Positions 1 through 9,015 of a stretch of DNA of 64,000 nt are shown one piece after another. The notes under the pieces were generated by a model. The model was not told the origin of the DNA and ran no database searches. It saw only the letters and a list, made by a program, of their open reading frames with translations. The stretch lies in assembly GCA_001874305.1 (NCBI GenBank), contig MPCU01000010.1, positions 124,001 through 188,000 on the forward strand, read 5' to 3'. Made by a program: the position numbers and the translations under genes. The DNA comes from Bacteriovorax sp. MedPE-SWde (GTDB lineage: Bacteria > Bdellovibrionota > Bacteriovoracia > Bacteriovoracales > Bacteriovoracaceae). How positions within the stretch are numbered: position 1 is the first letter of the stretch; each line of letters begins with the position of its first letter.

Positions 1-860
1 GCAAAGTAAGTAAACCCTCCAGAGATAACAGCTACTTTATATCCGAGTTTTTTTACAGTTTTTAAAAAATCTTCAAGTCCTGGAGTAAGAGGAAGATTCT
101 CTAGAATATCTTGCATTTTACTAGAGTCAAGCCCCTTGAGCATGCCAACACGTTCGATGAGCGATTCATTAAAATCTAGTTCACCATTCATCGCGCGCTC
201 AGTGATCGCCTTAATTTTTTCACCTACGCCATGTGCTTCGGCCAGTTCATCGATGACTTCCGTTTGAATTAAAGTTGAGTCCATATCGAATACAATAAGT
301 CTCTTAGATCTTCTAAAAACATTGTCTTTTAAGAATGCAACATCAACTTTGTGAATATTTGATACCCCAAGAAGCTCTTCCTTAAGAAGATCTTGGTTAA
401 GGGATTTTGGAACTGTTGTTAGTATTTCAAGAGAGCTGAATTCTCTAGGCGAAACCTTATCGATTCTATTAATGTTAACATTGTGATTCGCTAGAGTAGA
501 AGAAATGTCATAGACAAAAGAGCTTGAAATTGATTCAGGAGCTACACAGTTGAGTATAAACTTATCGACCTCTAATGAGTCATCAAAGCTCTCATCATCA
601 ACGATTTTATAGTCAAGGCTCATTCCCATTTTATATGCTTCAAAGAGAAGATCTTTGATAACATGGGAGTTTACATTTTCATCATCGCCGATTTCTATTA
701 CAAAACTTAGAGAGAGCAACCCGTGAGTTACGGACTGTCCAATATCTTTGATTGTTGTTTTATCCTGACTAACTATCTTCATGAGACGGCTAGTAATACC
801 CGGGTGATCGGGACCTGAAATGGTAATTAAGACGTTCTTTCCTTGAAAATCGTCAGGCAT
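1..860 (-). CDS. serB: Phosphoserine phosphatase SerB with N-terminal ACT domains (3' end cut by window edge)
   Basis: Last step of serine synthesis: removes phosphate from O-phosphoserine in the cytoplasm. Reading the minus strand from ATG at 860 gives an open frame to base 1, so the C-terminus is missing. The first half has ACT-type sequence (near the start, ITISGPDHPGITSRLMKIV) and probably a second ACT unit. Then comes the HAD nucleophile motif VFDMDSTLI, with downstream GELDFNESLIERV and the motif-II region VISGGFTYFA as the frame leaves the window. This order is the ACT-SerB layout. The start has an AGGAAG ribosome site just upstream. It lies 13 bases after pgsA on the same strand, so the two are probably co-transcribed. 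Confidence 0.93.
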   Translation of the reverse strand, partial: MPDDFQGKNVLITISGPDHPGITSRLMKIVSQDKTTIKDIGQSVTHGLLSLSFVIEIGDDENVNSHVIKDLLFEAYKMGMSLDYKIVDDESFDDSLEVDKFILNCVAPESISSSFVYDISSTLANHNVNINRIDKVSPREFSSLEILTTVPKSLNQDLLKEELLGVSNIHKVDVAFLKDNVFRRSKRLIVFDMDSTLIQTEVIDELAEAHGVGEKIKAITERAMNGELDFNESLIERVGMLKGLDSSKMQDILENLPLTPGLEDFLKTVKKLGYKVAVISGGFTYF

Positions 861-873
861 TGGCTTCCTTTGG

Positions 874-1530
874 TTAGGCCTTTTTTTCGGCCGTCTTTGC
901 TAGTTTCTTTTCTTTGCGAACAGCTTTTACTTTTGAGTAGAGGCCATAAGTATAGAGGCCCGCAGAGTATACGCTGAAAAAGAAAGCAAGATATATAAAA
1001 ATTGATCCTAATAGTGGATATGGAATTCCCCAAGGTTTGTCCCAGGCCATAAGCATTGGGATAGCAATCATTTGAAATGCAGTCTTCCATTTTCCTAATT
1101 GATTTACAGGAACTTTTATTCCACGTTCTGAGGCCAAGAGTCTTAGCGCTGTCATATACATTTCTCTAAGCACAAGAGCTACAACAATGAGAACAGGGAT
1201 TCTTCCAAGCTCTTGAAGGAGTATAAGTGATGATACAACGAGGAATTTGTCAGCAATTGGGTCTAGGAATGAACCGAATACAGTTACTATCCCTCGTTTT
1301 CTTGCAATGTATCCATCAAAGAAGTCTGTTATTGAAGCAACAACGAATGTCCAGCCTGCAATATAGCCTAGAGTTTTAACAGGAAGTCCTACAAAGTCAT
1401 TTTGAAACTTAATGAAGAAGAGTGACATGAGAATGACTGGAATTAGAAGTACTCTGAAAAAAGTTAACCTATTTGGTAGGTTATCGATTTCCCATTCATC
1501 TTTTGTTGTATCAACTTGATCATTATTCAT
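874..1530 (-). CDS. pgsA: CDP-diacylglycerol-glycerol-3-phosphate 3-phosphatidyltransferase
   Basis: Commits CDP-diacylglycerol to phosphatidylglycerol synthesis in the inner membrane. The 218-residue protein carries the full CDP-alcohol phosphotransferase signature: D69-x2-D72-G73-x2-A76-R77-x8-G86-x3-D90-x3-D94, flanked by hydrophobic helices. Length is slightly above the usual 180-200 because of a charged N-terminal extension (about 15 residues) and a lysine-rich C-terminal tail. ATG at 1530 is preceded by AGGAAG at good spacing. serB follows 13 bases downstream. Other members of the superfamily (PssA, cardiolipin synthase type) are possible, but the segment LPNRLTFFRVLLIPV is typical of PgsA. 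Confidence 0.93.
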   Translation of the reverse strand: MNNDQVDTTKDEWEIDNLPNRLTFFRVLLIPVILMSLFFIKFQNDFVGLPVKTLGYIAGWTFVVASITDFFDGYIARKRGIVTVFGSFLDPIADKFLVVSSLILLQELGRIPVLIVVALVLREMYMTALRLLASERGIKVPVNQLGKWKTAFQMIAIPMLMAWDKPWGIPYPLLGSIFIYLAFFFSVYSAGLYTYGLYSKVKAVRKEKKLAKTAEKKA

Positions 1531-1678
1531 TATTTCTTCCTGTAAAAGGCATTTTTAATAAGCTTAACATAGTGTTTTTTTACAAGTCTAGTTAAGACTT
1601 GCATCAATTTCCCCGTACCAGAAAATAATGGGGTGGGTTAAAATATATAGGTATTATTTTTAAAAAAAAGGGCAAGAT

Positions 1679-2407
1679 ATGGAGAGACACCTCAATCTTA
1701 TTAAAACTGGTCACCAAGAAGTAGAGAAAAGAGTTTTTCCAAGGTTTCCATTTAGTTATCTCGTTTTCAGAGAAGACGGCGATGGTGGAAAGAGTTTTGA
1801 GGTAAAAGATATCTCATTTACTGGTATGCAAGTTTGTTTAAAAGATGGTGAATCCAATTATAAAGAAGGTGATACACTTACTGGAGAAATTCACTGGTAT
1901 GCACAGAAAGTTACTATTAAAGGTACAGTTAAGAGAGCAGCGAAGTCTAATCTTGGAATTGAGTTTGATGGTGGTGAAGTTATTGAGTCAAAAATTAAAG
2001 AATTTCTCTCTGTTGAAAATATTGCAAAGAGTATGAAGCCTATTCACCTTTATAAAGAACAGATGGATATTCCTGCAAACCTGGCCTACTGGTTAAGGTG
2101 TGATGGACCTTTTGAACTATTTCTTTGGAAACATAACGATGGTGAAATTAGTAAAATTCAAGTCATCATGATGCATAACTTTGTTGAATGGAATGATGGT
2201 GTTGGACTTGGTAGTGGGAAGATTCTCTCTGTTAAAAACTTTGACACACCTCTAACTAATGAAGAGGAATTTGAATTCTTAATTGATGATCAATTAGATG
2301 AAGAAAAGTTAGACTTTTGTAAGAGTATCATTACAAATATTGATCAAGAGCTCCTTCCAACTGAGGTGCTTGAGTTTATAAATAGAAAAATTGGAATATC
2401 TAAATAG
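1679..2407 (+). CDS. PilZ-domain protein (probable c-di-GMP receptor)
   Basis: Probable cytoplasmic effector that binds cyclic di-GMP. Residues 15-105 form a PilZ domain with both binding motifs intact: R18-x3-R22 and D44-x-S46-x2-G49, followed by the beta-barrel end NLGIEFDGG. The remaining part (110-242) is acidic and I do not recognise it; it may be the output region. The gene stands alone, with pgsA divergent and a rho-independent terminator directly downstream. No cyclase or phosphodiesterase is nearby, so the process it controls cannot be read from context. Confidence 0.85.
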   Translation: MERHLNLIKTGHQEVEKRVFPRFPFSYLVFREDGDGGKSFEVKDISFTGMQVCLKDGESNYKEGDTLTGEIHWYAQKVTIKGTVKRAAKSNLGIEFDGGEVIESKIKEFLSVENIAKSMKPIHLYKEQMDIPANLAYWLRCDGPFELFLWKHNDGEISKIQVIMMHNFVEWNDGVGLGSGKILSVKNFDTPLTNEEEFEFLIDDQLDEEKLDFCKSIITNIDQELLPTEVLEFINRKIGISK

Positions 2408-2415
2408 TAATACTT

Positions 2416-2445
2416 AAAGCGATCAGCTCTTGGTCGCTTTTCATT
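2416..2445 (+). terminator. Rho-independent terminator after the PilZ gene
   Basis: AAAGCGATC (2416-2424) pairs with GGTCGCTTT (2432-2440), with one G-T pair, and runs into a T-rich stretch. It starts nine bases after the PilZ stop codon. Confidence 0.8.
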
Positions 2446-2474
2446 TTCCTCGGGGTATTCGATATGCGTTATAC

Positions 2475-2503
2475 TTGTGAGTTTATCAAAACAATAATAT
2501 AAT
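2475..2503 (+). promoter_or_regulatory. Candidate sigma-70 promoter for the glpX operon
   Basis: TTGTGA at 2475-2480 and TATAAT at 2498-2503 are separated by exactly 17 bases, about 50 bases ahead of the glpX start. GCGTTAT at 2466-2472 and its complement ATAACGC at 2527-2533 flank the promoter as a widely spaced inverted repeat. Prediction from sequence only. Confidence 0.55.
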
Positions 2504-2553
2504 TATAACTATATAAAATTAGAAGCATAACGCTTTAAAGGGAATACTTTTTA

Positions 2554-3507
2554 ATGAACCGTAACCTTGCCTTAGAGTTTGTACGTGTAACTGAGATGGC
2601 CGCCATTGCTAGTGCCCGTTTAATGGGACGTGGAGATGAGAAAGCTGCAGATCAAGCAGCAATCGATGCGATGAGAACGATGCTTGATTCTGTCGAGTGT
2701 GATGCTTCTGTAATTATTGGAGAGGGCGATCTTGATAAAGCATCTATGCTCTATACCGGTGAAGAAGTGGGATCTGGTCGTGGACCGAAGCTTGAAATTG
2801 CACTGGACCCTCTTGAGGGTGCTACGGTATGTGCTACAGGTGGCCACAATTCAATTTCAGTAATGGCAATTGCCGAAAAAGGTAGATTGTTCAAATCTCC
2901 TGATACTTATATGCAAAAGATTGCAGTGGGCCCTGAAGGAAAAGGTCTTATTGATATCGACGAGAGTCCTAAGGAAAACCTTAGAAGATTAGCTGAGGCC
3001 AAGAAATGCCGAGTTCAAGATCTTACGGCAGTAGTACTTGATAGAGAGAGACATCAAGGGTTAATAGAAGATATAAGAAATGCTGGTGCACGTATTCAAC
3101 TAATAGGTGATGGTGACATAGCTGCTTCAATAGCTTGTTGCGAGCCAAACTCTGGTGTAGATATTTTATTTGGAATAGGAGGAGCGCCTGAGGGAGTCAT
3201 CTCTGCTGCGGCCTTAAGATGTATTGGTGGAGACTTTCAAGGAAGACTTAAGCCGAGAAATGAAGAAGAACTAAAAAAGATAATAGATATGGGTGTTGAA
3301 GATGTTGAAAAAGTATTTTCAATTGAAGAGTTGGCCTCAGGCCATGTCATGTTCTGTGCTACAGGCGTGACATCTGGAAACTTCCTCAAGGGGGTCCAGT
3401 TTAAACCATGGGGTGCAATAACTCACTCCGTAGTAATGAGAAGTCAGTCTGGTACACTTAGAAGAATCAGCGCTGAACATCACTTTGATACAAAACCGAG
3501 GTATTAA
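2554..3507 (+). CDS. glpX: Fructose-1,6-bisphosphatase class II (GlpX)
   Basis: Hydrolyses fructose-1,6-bisphosphate to fructose-6-phosphate in gluconeogenesis; possibly also acts on sedoheptulose bisphosphate as in some homologues. The 317-residue length is normal for GlpX. Metal and substrate motifs are intact: IIGEGDLDKASMLYTGEE (about 54-71) and ALDPLEGATVCATGG (about 83-97), with GGAPEGVISAAALR later. It heads a tight operon: the RatA-like gene starts two bases after its stop, then a small protein and yggS. A structurally unrelated class III enzyme for the same reaction lies at 4957-7023, so the cell has two fructose-bisphosphatases here. Confidence 0.95.
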   Translation: MNRNLALEFVRVTEMAAIASARLMGRGDEKAADQAAIDAMRTMLDSVECDASVIIGEGDLDKASMLYTGEEVGSGRGPKLEIALDPLEGATVCATGGHNSISVMAIAEKGRLFKSPDTYMQKIAVGPEGKGLIDIDESPKENLRRLAEAKKCRVQDLTAVVLDRERHQGLIEDIRNAGARIQLIGDGDIAASIACCEPNSGVDILFGIGGAPEGVISAAALRCIGGDFQGRLKPRNEEELKKIIDMGVEDVEKVFSIEELASGHVMFCATGVTSGNFLKGVQFKPWGAITHSVVMRSQSGTLRRISAEHHFDTKPRY

Positions 3508-3509
3508 TA

Positions 3510-3941
3510 ATGGCAAAAGCAAGTAGAACAGAAATTTTTGAAGCAGCAATCGAAAATATTTATAAAGTAATCGTTGATTATGAAAGCTATCCTGAATTCA
3601 TGACAGGAGTTAGTAGTGTTTCAGTAGATAACTTCTCTGATAAAGGGGCCAAAGTTACTTACAGTATCAATATGATTAAAAAGCTAACATATACACTCGA
3701 TTTAGTTCATGATGAGCCTCGTAAGGTATCGTGGTCTTTTGATAGTGGTGACCTTTTTAAAGTTAATAATGGTTCATGGGAATTAAAAGACCTTGGTGAT
3801 GGAACTACTGAAGTTACATATAATATTGAGTTAGATATTAAAGGATTCTTTCCTGGTGCTGGAACAGTAACTAAGAAGCTTACAGAAACACAACTTCCAT
3901 CAATGATGAAAAGTGTTTGTGAGAGAGCTAATAATCTATAA
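3510..3941 (+). CDS. SRPBCC/START-fold protein of the RatA-Coq10 type
   Basis: Small soluble lipid-binding-fold protein of 143 residues, close to the usual RatA/Coq10 length. The N-terminus (AAIENIYKVIVDYESYPEF, about 13-31) and the pattern of alternating strands match the polyketide cyclase/dehydrase and lipid transport family. In other bacteria RatA-like proteins associate with ribosomes or bind quinones; neither role can be chosen from sequence alone. The start is two bases after glpX, and a GAGG ribosome site sits inside the end of glpX, implying translational coupling. Confidence 0.8.
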   Translation: MAKASRTEIFEAAIENIYKVIVDYESYPEFMTGVSSVSVDNFSDKGAKVTYSINMIKKLTYTLDLVHDEPRKVSWSFDSGDLFKVNNGSWELKDLGDGTTEVTYNIELDIKGFFPGAGTVTKKLTETQLPSMMKSVCERANNL

Positions 3942-3955
3942 AAGAGGATTAAGCC

Positions 3956-4273
3956 ATGTCTGATGATAAGAAAGATTCTCCATTTGGTGATGTTATAAAG
4001 AAAGTCGTTTCAATTGGTGTTGGTGCCGCTTTCATGACGGAAGAGTCTGTGAAGAATGCCTTAGGTGATCTTCCGCTTCCTAAAGATATTGTTAATGGAC
4101 TTTTACAAAATGCTAAGAGCTCTAAAGAAGAGTTTCTGGCATCTATGAAAGAAGAAGTTTCTAATCACCTTTCAAAGGTAGACCCTAAGAAGCTTGTTCA
4201 AGAAGTTCTTGAAGACTATGACGTTAATATCGAAGCAAAACTTTCATTTACTAAGAAAGAAGACAAAGAGTAG
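3956..4273 (+). CDS. Small acidic/amphipathic protein of unknown function
   Basis: A 105-residue cytoplasmic protein, third in the glpX operon, with ribosome site AGAGGA upstream. It has no signal peptide. An N-terminal hydrophobic patch (IKKVVSIGVGAAFMTEESVK) is followed by a helical, Lys/Glu-rich region, resembling phasin-like or coiled-coil adaptor proteins, but I do not recognise a family with confidence. The stop codon is four bases before the yggS start. Its reading frame and codon use agree with its neighbours, so I regard it as real. Confidence 0.7.
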   Translation: MSDDKKDSPFGDVIKKVVSIGVGAAFMTEESVKNALGDLPLPKDIVNGLLQNAKSSKEEFLASMKEEVSNHLSKVDPKKLVQEVLEDYDVNIEAKLSFTKKEDKE

Positions 4274-4277
4274 TTTT

Positions 4278-4964
4278 GTGGATTTAAGTAGAGAAGATCA
4301 ATTAAAGAAGAGGTATGATCTTCTTTTAAGCGATATTAAAGAGCATAAAATCGTTGAAAGTGTATGCCCTGTAGCAGTTTCAAAGTATTCTCCTTTTTCA
4401 GATATTGAAATTCTGTATAATCTAGGACACCGTGATTTTGGTGAAAACAGAATCGAATCTCTAAAAGAAAAGTCTCTACAGGCGATAGATTGTGGACTAG
4501 ATGAAATACGTTGGCATTTTATTGGAAATATTCAAAGTGGTAAAATTAAAGATATCTCTGCGATAGATAATCTTGTCGCTATTCACTCTATAGAAAAGAT
4601 TAAGCATCTCAGATCATTCTATGCAAAAGTAGATAAACCTATCGATTTCTTTATTCAATTTAATACGTCAGGTGAAGAACAAAAAGGAGGACTCATCTCA
4701 TTAGAAGAACTTCAGTCATTTAATGACTTGATAGATTCTAATAAGGACTCTTTACTTTCTTTTAAAGGTCTTATGACGATGGGTAAAATTAGAAGCGAGA
4801 ATCAGCTTGTTGATGCCAGAAATTGTTTTTTTAAACTAGCTTCTCTTAGAGATCAGATTGATTCGTCTCTAGACCTTTCAATGGGAATGAGTAGTGATTA
4901 CAAAGTTGCTCTTGAACTTGGAGCAAGTCATATCCGTGTTGGTAGTAGTCTCTTTCTTAGCTAA
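4278..4964 (+). CDS. yggS: PLP homeostasis protein, YggS/PROSC family
   Basis: Binds pyridoxal phosphate and buffers its free pool; no known catalytic reaction. The frame is open from an ATG at 4194, but that start would overlap the preceding gene by 80 bases. GTG at 4278 follows the neighbour's stop by four bases, has AAAGAG ahead of it, and gives a 228-residue protein of normal YggS length. Seen: the PLP lysine in VAVSKYSPF (K36), GHRDFGENRIESL, WHFIGNIQSGK, and the C-terminal phosphate-binding part SMGMSSDYKVALELGASHIR. It ends by overlapping the convergent class III fructose-bisphosphatase gene by eight bases. Confidence 0.92.
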   Translation: MDLSREDQLKKRYDLLLSDIKEHKIVESVCPVAVSKYSPFSDIEILYNLGHRDFGENRIESLKEKSLQAIDCGLDEIRWHFIGNIQSGKIKDISAIDNLVAIHSIEKIKHLRSFYAKVDKPIDFFIQFNTSGEEQKGGLISLEELQSFNDLIDSNKDSLLSFKGLMTMGKIRSENQLVDARNCFFKLASLRDQIDSSLDLSMGMSSDYKVALELGASHIRVGSSLFLS

Positions 4965-7023
4965 AGTATGTATCATTAAACTCAGGTAGCTTTTCTGCTA
5001 AGAGTTCATTTAGGGCATTTAGCTCTTCATTGAGATAGTAACCTTTATCCATATGTCGAAGTTTAAGATCTTTTGTTTCCTCAATAGGACTAATCTCCAT
5101 AGGAGGTAGTTTGTCTTCGTGTTCGGCCTTTTTTAATTCATCAAGAGATGAATGCATCGTAACGTAAGTATACTCGGCAGTATTTATGAGTACTGCTCCT
5201 CTGTCTCCATATGCCGGAGCAGCTCCACCATCAATGACAAAGGCACCTAACTTATCACTGAGAATAGCTTGTTGCTTTGTTTTTACTGGAGTATGGCCCA
5301 CACATAATTTATCAGCGTGAAACTCGTCTAGTACATTTTGAAGGAACTCATCATTTCTTAGGTTTTTATAAAATGGGTTTGGAACTTCAAGCCAAGTTGT
5401 GAGATCATTTTGACTTGCAACTTGTTTATCAAAAATAGTTCTCTCCATTGTTGCCATCTTTGATTTACAAAAGAATGCTGAATCTTTTCCGCACCAATGA
5501 TACCAAAGTAACATTGATTCTCTTAGATTTACTTTCTCTCCTGTAGAATGCTTATGGCCAATACGCTTCATATCTCTTTGAATAAAGTCGAGAAGTCTCT
5601 TTCCTTTTAATCCTTTAAACTCTGCAAAACCAAGTTCTTTTGTTGCAGGAAGTGCTGCGTGAAAGTAGAGGGTATTATCTACAACGCGATAAGTTTCACC
5701 ACGCTCAAACATCCAGTTGATGTCGTCCTGTAATTTTGGAAGAGTTGTAAACTGTTGGACTAAGTCGTCAACTAGCTCTTGTTCTTCAGCTGTTAAAGTT
5801 TCTCTATTTTCAGGATCAATAGTAGGGAAGTACGTATCTAATAAAAGAGGGTTTTCTTTTTTTGCTTTTTCCCAGGCCGCTTCATTCTCTTGTGTATCCG
5901 TAGGTAGAAGCTTTAAGAGATTTTCATAGTGCTCAAGCTCTTTTGAGTAATCAATCTCTCCTCCTACTGCAATGGCCTCTTTTAGACTTGAAACAACGAG
6001 CTTACTTTCAAGGATGAATAAAACCTTGGTCATCTTGATCGCAAGATCATTTGGCTTCTTCGTGTAATTACCTTCGGGAGTAAGATTATATGTTTTTAAT
6101 GCATAGTCTTTTAACTTATCTAAGTTAAAACCATATCTCTTAAGAAATTCAACATTATTATATCTCATAGAAATTCTAAGAGCTGTCATTATTAGTACTG
6201 GGTTACCTATGGCGGCACCCATCCAGAGAATGTCATGGTTTCCCCAGATATAATGAAGCAGAGCACTCTTTTTTGAACCATCAAAGTAATTTCGATACAA
6301 AGTGACAAGTTTATCTGCATCTTCTCCTCGGTCGTATGTGTCTCCAATATTTATATGCTTATCAATCATATTACTTAAGATTAGTTTTACAATTACTGAA
6401 GCTACTATATGGAAAAGATCTTTATTTTCGATGATACCAATTATTAATGCCTTGTCACTTGGACCATCTTTGGCACTATAAAGTTTGAGAATAATTTCGA
6501 GATACCCTGGTGGGATTGTTTTTATGATTCTCCTTTCGTCTCCTCTTGTTACATTGTGAAGTAGTGAAAGTAGGTCTTTTAGAATTTGCTTATCAGTTAA
6601 CTCTTTACAATTTAACTCAATAAGAACTTGTTTAAACTTATTTGGAACACCTTCAGTAAAATAGTCCTCTAAAGGGTTGGGCTTTCCTTTTTCTATGTTT
6701 GCAAGGGCATTATCAATTCTCGTTCTGTTTACGAGAAGAAGTAGTTGTTCATACTTCTCACAAATACTTTGATTATACTTTTGGTTAAAGGCCTTCTGGA
6801 TTGAAAGTTTATAATAGCCTAGACCATTTTTTAGCCAGCATATGAACTTTTCATAAGAGCCGTGAAGATCACTATAGACGACATATGTTCTTGGTGGTTG
6901 CTCAAGTTGCTTATGAATTAAGAGTTTTCGGTTTAATAAATGGAGTACAGATTTATCTTTGTGTTTATTAAAGTAGTACTCTTTGTCGTTGAGAATCTCT
7001 TCTGCTTTGATAGTCTGCTCCAT
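4957..7023 (-). CDS. fbp: Fructose-1,6-bisphosphatase class III (Firmicutes-type Fbp)
   Basis: Second fructose-1,6-bisphosphatase of the window, belonging to the calcineurin-like metallophosphatase fold rather than the GlpX fold. The 688 residues are close to the 640-670 of Bacillus-type Fbp. Metal-binding motifs are all present: YSDLHGSYEK (50-59), NIGDTYDRGEDADK (about 225-238), WGNHDILWMGAA (260-271) and VGHTPVKTKQQA with VIDGGAAPAY near the C-terminus. The gene stands alone on the minus strand. Family members are mostly known from Firmicutes and Bacteroidetes, so occurrence next to glpX suggests either redundancy with different allosteric control or ancient transfer. Confidence 0.92.
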   Translation of the reverse strand: MEQTIKAEEILNDKEYYFNKHKDKSVLHLLNRKLLIHKQLEQPPRTYVVYSDLHGSYEKFICWLKNGLGYYKLSIQKAFNQKYNQSICEKYEQLLLLVNRTRIDNALANIEKGKPNPLEDYFTEGVPNKFKQVLIELNCKELTDKQILKDLLSLLHNVTRGDERRIIKTIPPGYLEIILKLYSAKDGPSDKALIIGIIENKDLFHIVASVIVKLILSNMIDKHINIGDTYDRGEDADKLVTLYRNYFDGSKKSALLHYIWGNHDILWMGAAIGNPVLIMTALRISMRYNNVEFLKRYGFNLDKLKDYALKTYNLTPEGNYTKKPNDLAIKMTKVLFILESKLVVSSLKEAIAVGGEIDYSKELEHYENLLKLLPTDTQENEAAWEKAKKENPLLLDTYFPTIDPENRETLTAEEQELVDDLVQQFTTLPKLQDDINWMFERGETYRVVDNTLYFHAALPATKELGFAEFKGLKGKRLLDFIQRDMKRIGHKHSTGEKVNLRESMLLWYHWCGKDSAFFCKSKMATMERTIFDKQVASQNDLTTWLEVPNPFYKNLRNDEFLQNVLDEFHADKLCVGHTPVKTKQQAILSDKLGAFVIDGGAAPAYGDRGAVLINTAEYTYVTMHSSLDELKKAEHEDKLPPMEISPIEETKDLKLRHMDKGYYLNEELNALNELLAEKLPEFNDTYFS

Positions 7024-7302
7024 TAATGAATAATATGTCTCTATTCTAAAGATAATTATATGTTTTTACTAGTTATACCAGCAAGCGAATCCAGTGAATG
7101 ATATCGCTATTATTGAGTATCAAACTAGCTCTTCTTATCTAAAAATTAGATTATAAGCATCTTAATTGTAAGGTCGTCTTATGTAAGATACTGTTATTAT
7201 AGGTGAGAAGTGGTCATAAGTCTAACTTAATAGATGAGATGAGTTTGACTTAATTCTTATATCTGATAGGGTAGATAAAATTTAATTAACAAGGGTAGCA
7301 CT

Positions 7303-8247
7303 ATGAATGACACATTAAGAAAAGTTCCAGAGATCAGTCTATTAAGTTATATCAATGGAGATTCTGCAGACCAGATCAAATTCGTTGATCAACTCATGTA
7401 CGGACTAAAGGAATATGGATTCATCATTCTTAATGAACATTCAGTAGATCAAGCAAAGGTTGATGAGGCCTATAAAATGGTTAAAGAGTTCTTTGCACTA
7501 CCGATAGATACAAAGAATAAGTACGCTGGAGTAATGGGTGGCCAAAGAGGTTATACTCCTTTTGGAATGGAGCATGCTAAAGGTAACCCTAATCCTGATT
7601 TAAAAGAGTTCTGGCATGTAGGGCGTGAACTTGCAGCGACATCACAATACAAGGGCGTTTACCCTGAGAATGTGTGGCCAAGTGAAGTTACAAAGTTTCA
7701 ACAGGCCTTCTCTGATCTCTATTCTTCAATGGATAATACAGCGAATATCCTATTAGAAGCGATTGGTAGAGGATTAGATCTTCCAAAATCGTTCTTTGCA
7801 GACATGATCAATGATGGAAATTCAATTCTTAGAACTATTCACTATCCACCTACAAAGGGACAGGATACAGCAAACTCAATCAGAGCAGCAGCTCACGAAG
7901 ATATCAACCTAATTACAATGCTTGTTGGTGCAACAGCATCTGGTCTACAGCTATTAGATAGAGATGGGACATGGCTTGATGTTGACAGTAAGCCAGGACA
8001 ACTTGTTGTTGATTCTGGAGACATGATGTCGCGTTTAACAAATGAAGTTCTACCAGCGACAACACATAGAGTGATTAATCCTGATAATGACGGTTCTGAA
8101 AGATATTCAATGCCGTTTTTCGTACATCCACATTCAAAAGCTGAGCTGAACTGCTTAGAGAGCTGTATTGGTGCAGGAAAGAAATATGAAGATATCACAG
8201 CAGGTGACTTCTTAAATCAAAGACTAAGAGAGATTGGACTTCTCTAA
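7303..8247 (+). CDS. 2-oxoglutarate/Fe(II)-dependent dioxygenase, isopenicillin N synthase-like
   Basis: Soluble non-haem iron oxygenase of 314 residues. The DIOX_N-like front part (IIDEH-type region around 40-70) precedes a complete jelly-roll site: H198-E-D200 and H255 as the iron triad and R267-Y-S269 as the 2-oxoglutarate clamp. RGYTPFGMEHAKG and DLKEFWHVGRE are typical of the bacterial YqjZ/IPNS-like group. The substrate cannot be deduced: the gene is monocistronic, with its own terminator and about 280 bases of upstream sequence. Ribosome site AAGGGT precedes ATG at 7303. Confidence 0.88.
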   Translation: MNDTLRKVPEISLLSYINGDSADQIKFVDQLMYGLKEYGFIILNEHSVDQAKVDEAYKMVKEFFALPIDTKNKYAGVMGGQRGYTPFGMEHAKGNPNPDLKEFWHVGRELAATSQYKGVYPENVWPSEVTKFQQAFSDLYSSMDNTANILLEAIGRGLDLPKSFFADMINDGNSILRTIHYPPTKGQDTANSIRAAAHEDINLITMLVGATASGLQLLDRDGTWLDVDSKPGQLVVDSGDMMSRLTNEVLPATTHRVINPDNDGSERYSMPFFVHPHSKAELNCLESCIGAGKKYEDITAGDFLNQRLREIGLL

Positions 8248-8316
8248 ATTGAGAATGAAAATCATATAAAGCTTCGATCACAACACGAAGAGTATTCATT
8301 TGGGTACGCAGAAATT

Positions 8317-8346
8317 AAGGGGGATATTTATCCTCCTTTTTTTATT
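8317..8346 (+). terminator. Rho-independent terminator after the 2OG-Fe(II) oxygenase
   Basis: AAGGGGGAT pairs with ATCCTCCTT (one mismatch) around a short loop and is followed by a long T run. The rest of the 306-base gap up to 8554 shows no gene; it is AT-rich and presumably holds the response-regulator promoter. Confidence 0.8.
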
Positions 8347-8553
8347 TAAACGCATCATTTCTTGGCATCAGTAGTCGTAGTGTTTTTATTTATTAAACTA
8401 AAAATACAGCTATTCTATTTTCTAAAGTTTTATCTTAACCTTTCTCTAATTTCAGTTGCTTATATATTAGATAGATAAAAGCTCTTTAACTATCTGATTT
8501 TTCTCCGATATAAAATGTGGGGAAATATTAATAATGGGAGTAGGATTAATTCT

Positions 8554-8964
8554 ATGAGAAACCTAACTAATAAAACTTATGTGCTTATCATTGAAGACGA
8601 AATAGAGATATCTAATATGATCAGTGAAGAATTTCAGGCCTTAGGTCATATTACAGTTCAAGCGGAGAGTTTAAATGAGGCCATGTCAAAGGCCAGTAAT
8701 CAGGAATTCTCTGTGATTGTCTTAGATATGAAACTAAAGAAAGGTAGTGGTGACGAATTTGTTAAGAATATTCGCTCAGACAAGAAGCATATAAACTTCT
8801 CCTCACCAATTGTTGTTGCAAGTGGTTGCTTAACAGGAAGTATTCTTAGTGAAATATCGGGTGATATCTCTCATGCTTTCGTAAAGCCATACGACATGGG
8901 GAATCTAGTGAAAAAGTGTGAGGAGTTGATGGCGGCTTCTGCTTCAGATTCCGCTGCAGCATAA
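8554..8964 (+). CDS. Stand-alone response regulator receiver (CheY-like)
   Basis: Single receiver domain of 136 residues without output domain. Acidic pocket in VLIIEDEIE, phosphoacceptor aspartate in VIVLDMKLKKG, the Ser of VVASG and the conserved lysine in FVKPYD are all present. An upstream in-frame ATG exists at 8515, but TAGGA ahead of 8554 and the domain boundary favour the later start. The C-terminus ends in an Ala/Ser-rich tail. No kinase is adjacent; it may be served by one of the orphan kinases in the window (15.2, 41.8, 49.7, 53.8, 57.8 kb), which is an inference. Confidence 0.87.
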   Translation: MRNLTNKTYVLIIEDEIEISNMISEEFQALGHITVQAESLNEAMSKASNQEFSVIVLDMKLKKGSGDEFVKNIRSDKKHINFSSPIVVASGCLTGSILSEISGDISHAFVKPYDMGNLVKKCEELMAASASDSAAA

Positions 8965-8989
8965 AAAAAGGGAGAACAAAAGTTCTCCC
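8963..8989 (-). terminator. Terminator between convergent genes
   Basis: A perfect eight-base stem, GGGAGAAC (8970-8977) with GTTCTCCC (8982-8989), has a seven-base A run on its left. On the minus strand that is a U tract, so it terminates the metalloprotease gene; it may also act on the plus strand. Confidence 0.88.
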
Positions 8990-9015
8990 CAATATTTACA
9001 AATTTAAGATAATTC

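Noticed and set aside
4194-4277. ATG at 4194 as the yggS start
   Set aside because: It would overlap the preceding gene by 80 bases and add 28 basic residues not seen in the family; GTG 4278 fits spacing and family length.
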